Of a stretch of DNA of 32,632 nt, positions 32,159 to 32,632 are shown in pieces (the first letter of the stretch is position 1; each line of letters opens with the position of its first letter). Where the stretch lies: the NCBI GenBank assembly GCA_003170275.1, contig PNAM01000045.1, positions 1-32,632 of the forward strand. Direction: 5' to 3'. This DNA comes from Myxococcales bacterium (GTDB taxonomy: Bacteria; Myxococcota_A; Polyangia; Palsa-1104). Below the pieces are notes generated by a model. It was not told the origin of the DNA. It worked only from the letters and a program-made list of their open reading frames with translations, and did not search any database. The position numbers were made by a program, and so were the translations under genes.

Positions 32159-32632
32159 TCGCGCTCGAGCGCGTGACCAAGCGCTACGGCGCCGAGGTCG
32201 CGCTCGAGCCCACCGAGCTGGCGGTGGCCAGGGGACGCACCGTCAGCTTGATCGGGCCGAGCGGCTGCGGCAAATCGACGCTGCTGCGCTTGATGATCGG
32301 CCTCATCCGTCCGGATTCGGGCCGCGTCTCGTTCGACGGCGTCGAGCTCGCGCCCGGCAACGTGCTCGGCCTGCGCCGGCGCATGGGCTACGTGATCCAG
32401 GACGGCGGGCTGTTTCCGCACCTGACCGCCGCGCGCAACGTCACGCTCGCCGCCCGCCACTTCGGCTGGGACGCGGCGCGCATCGAGCAGCGCACCGACG
32501 AGCTGGCGCGGCTGGTGCACCTGCCGCCCGCGGCGCTGGCGCGCTTTCCCACGCAGCTCTCGGGCGGGCAGCGCCAGCGCGTCGGGCTGATGCGCGCGCT
32601 CATGCTCGAGCCCGATCTGCTGCTGCTCGACG
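32140..32632 (+). CDS. ABC ATPase, OpuCA/EgtV-like, cut by the window end
   Basis: The first 164 residues are present. Walker A is GPSGCGKST (39-47), the Q-loop follows MGYVIQD (82-88) and reads GLFPHLTAARNV, the signature is LSGGQ (140-144), and Walker B (LLLLD) is just reached at the window end. The VIQ-x2-GLFPH block is typical of the osmoprotectant OpuCA family, which by established knowledge also includes EgtV, the ATPase of ergothioneine importers. The ATG at 32140 lies inside the 3' end of the senB-egtD frame, with AGAAGGA 11 nt upstream, so translation is coupled. By position it may move selenoneine, ergothioneine or hercynine, but a betaine/choline role is the alternative. Confidence 0.85.
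   Translation, partial: MPAQALIALERVTKRYGAEVALEPTELAVARGRTVSLIGPSGCGKSTLLRLMIGLIRPDSGRVSFDGVELAPGNVLGLRRRMGYVIQDGGLFPHLTAARNVTLAARHFGWDAARIEQRTDELARLVHLPPAALARFPTQLSGGQRQRVGLMRALMLEPDLLLLD

Noticed and set aside
1..32632. CRISPR arrays, tRNA or rRNA genes, riboswitches, insertion sequences
   Set aside because: No regularly spaced repeats, cloverleaf-type sequences, transposase motifs or known aptamer patterns were recognised on either strand. Short RNAs cannot be excluded by eye.

Overview
The window is about 32.6 kb of very GC-rich, densely packed chromosomal DNA. It most likely comes from a myxobacterium-like member of the Myxococcota (former Deltaproteobacteria). The support is a MYXO-CTERM-like sorting tail on one secreted protein, two giant Ser/Thr kinase-ATPase-TPR proteins of the PknK type common in that group, many secreted proteins and the base composition. 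I see no rRNA, tRNA, CRISPR array, prophage or intact insertion sequence. The only mobile-looking DNA is a short REP/MITE-like palindromic element at 28886-28951.

Layout. (1) 198-3696, minus strand: a two-gene unit of a porin-like outer-membrane protein and a di-haem (DUF1111-type) lipoprotein. (2) 3788-5524, minus: an M1 aminopeptidase of the leukotriene-A4-hydrolase type. (3) 5567-10724, plus: a secreted propeller-like protein, a lysozyme-like protein with a MYXO-CTERM-like tail, a small helical protein, an ABC exporter and a short-chain dehydrogenase. (4) 10721-11392, minus: an unknown protein. (5) 11495-14307, plus: an EI24/CysZ-like membrane protein, then a small subunit and a GMC oxidoreductase that overlap. 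(6) 14304-20793, minus, and 20832-27305, plus: two divergent arms with mirrored order (secreted protein, second exported protein, alpha/beta-hydrolase, PknK-type kinase). The minus-arm hydrolase looks like a haloalkane dehalogenase, and the plus arm carries a lipoprotein MsrA and ends in an MFS transporter. (7) 28510-28875, minus: a small membrane protein. (8) 29025 to the window end, plus: a selenoneine/ergothioneine-type operon.

The most exciting region is the last one. An EgtB-like sulfoxide/selenoxide synthase that best fits SenA is followed, with an ATGA overlap, by a single 625-residue protein. That protein joins a SenB-type selenosugar synthase (N-terminal half) to an EgtD histidine methyltransferase (C-terminal half). 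Its 3' end overlaps the start of an OpuCA/EgtV-like ABC ATPase. The operon would make hercynine and a selenosugar in one polypeptide, join them with SenA, and perhaps move the product across the membrane. SenC, the selenophosphate synthetase, is not in the window.

A second, window-wide signal is that at least nine start codons without a Shine-Dalgarno sequence have a TANNNT hexamer ending 5-7 nt upstream. This is the signature of leaderless transcripts. Other genes have clear purine-rich Shine-Dalgarno sites. All three convergent gene pairs overlap tail-to-tail by exactly four bases.
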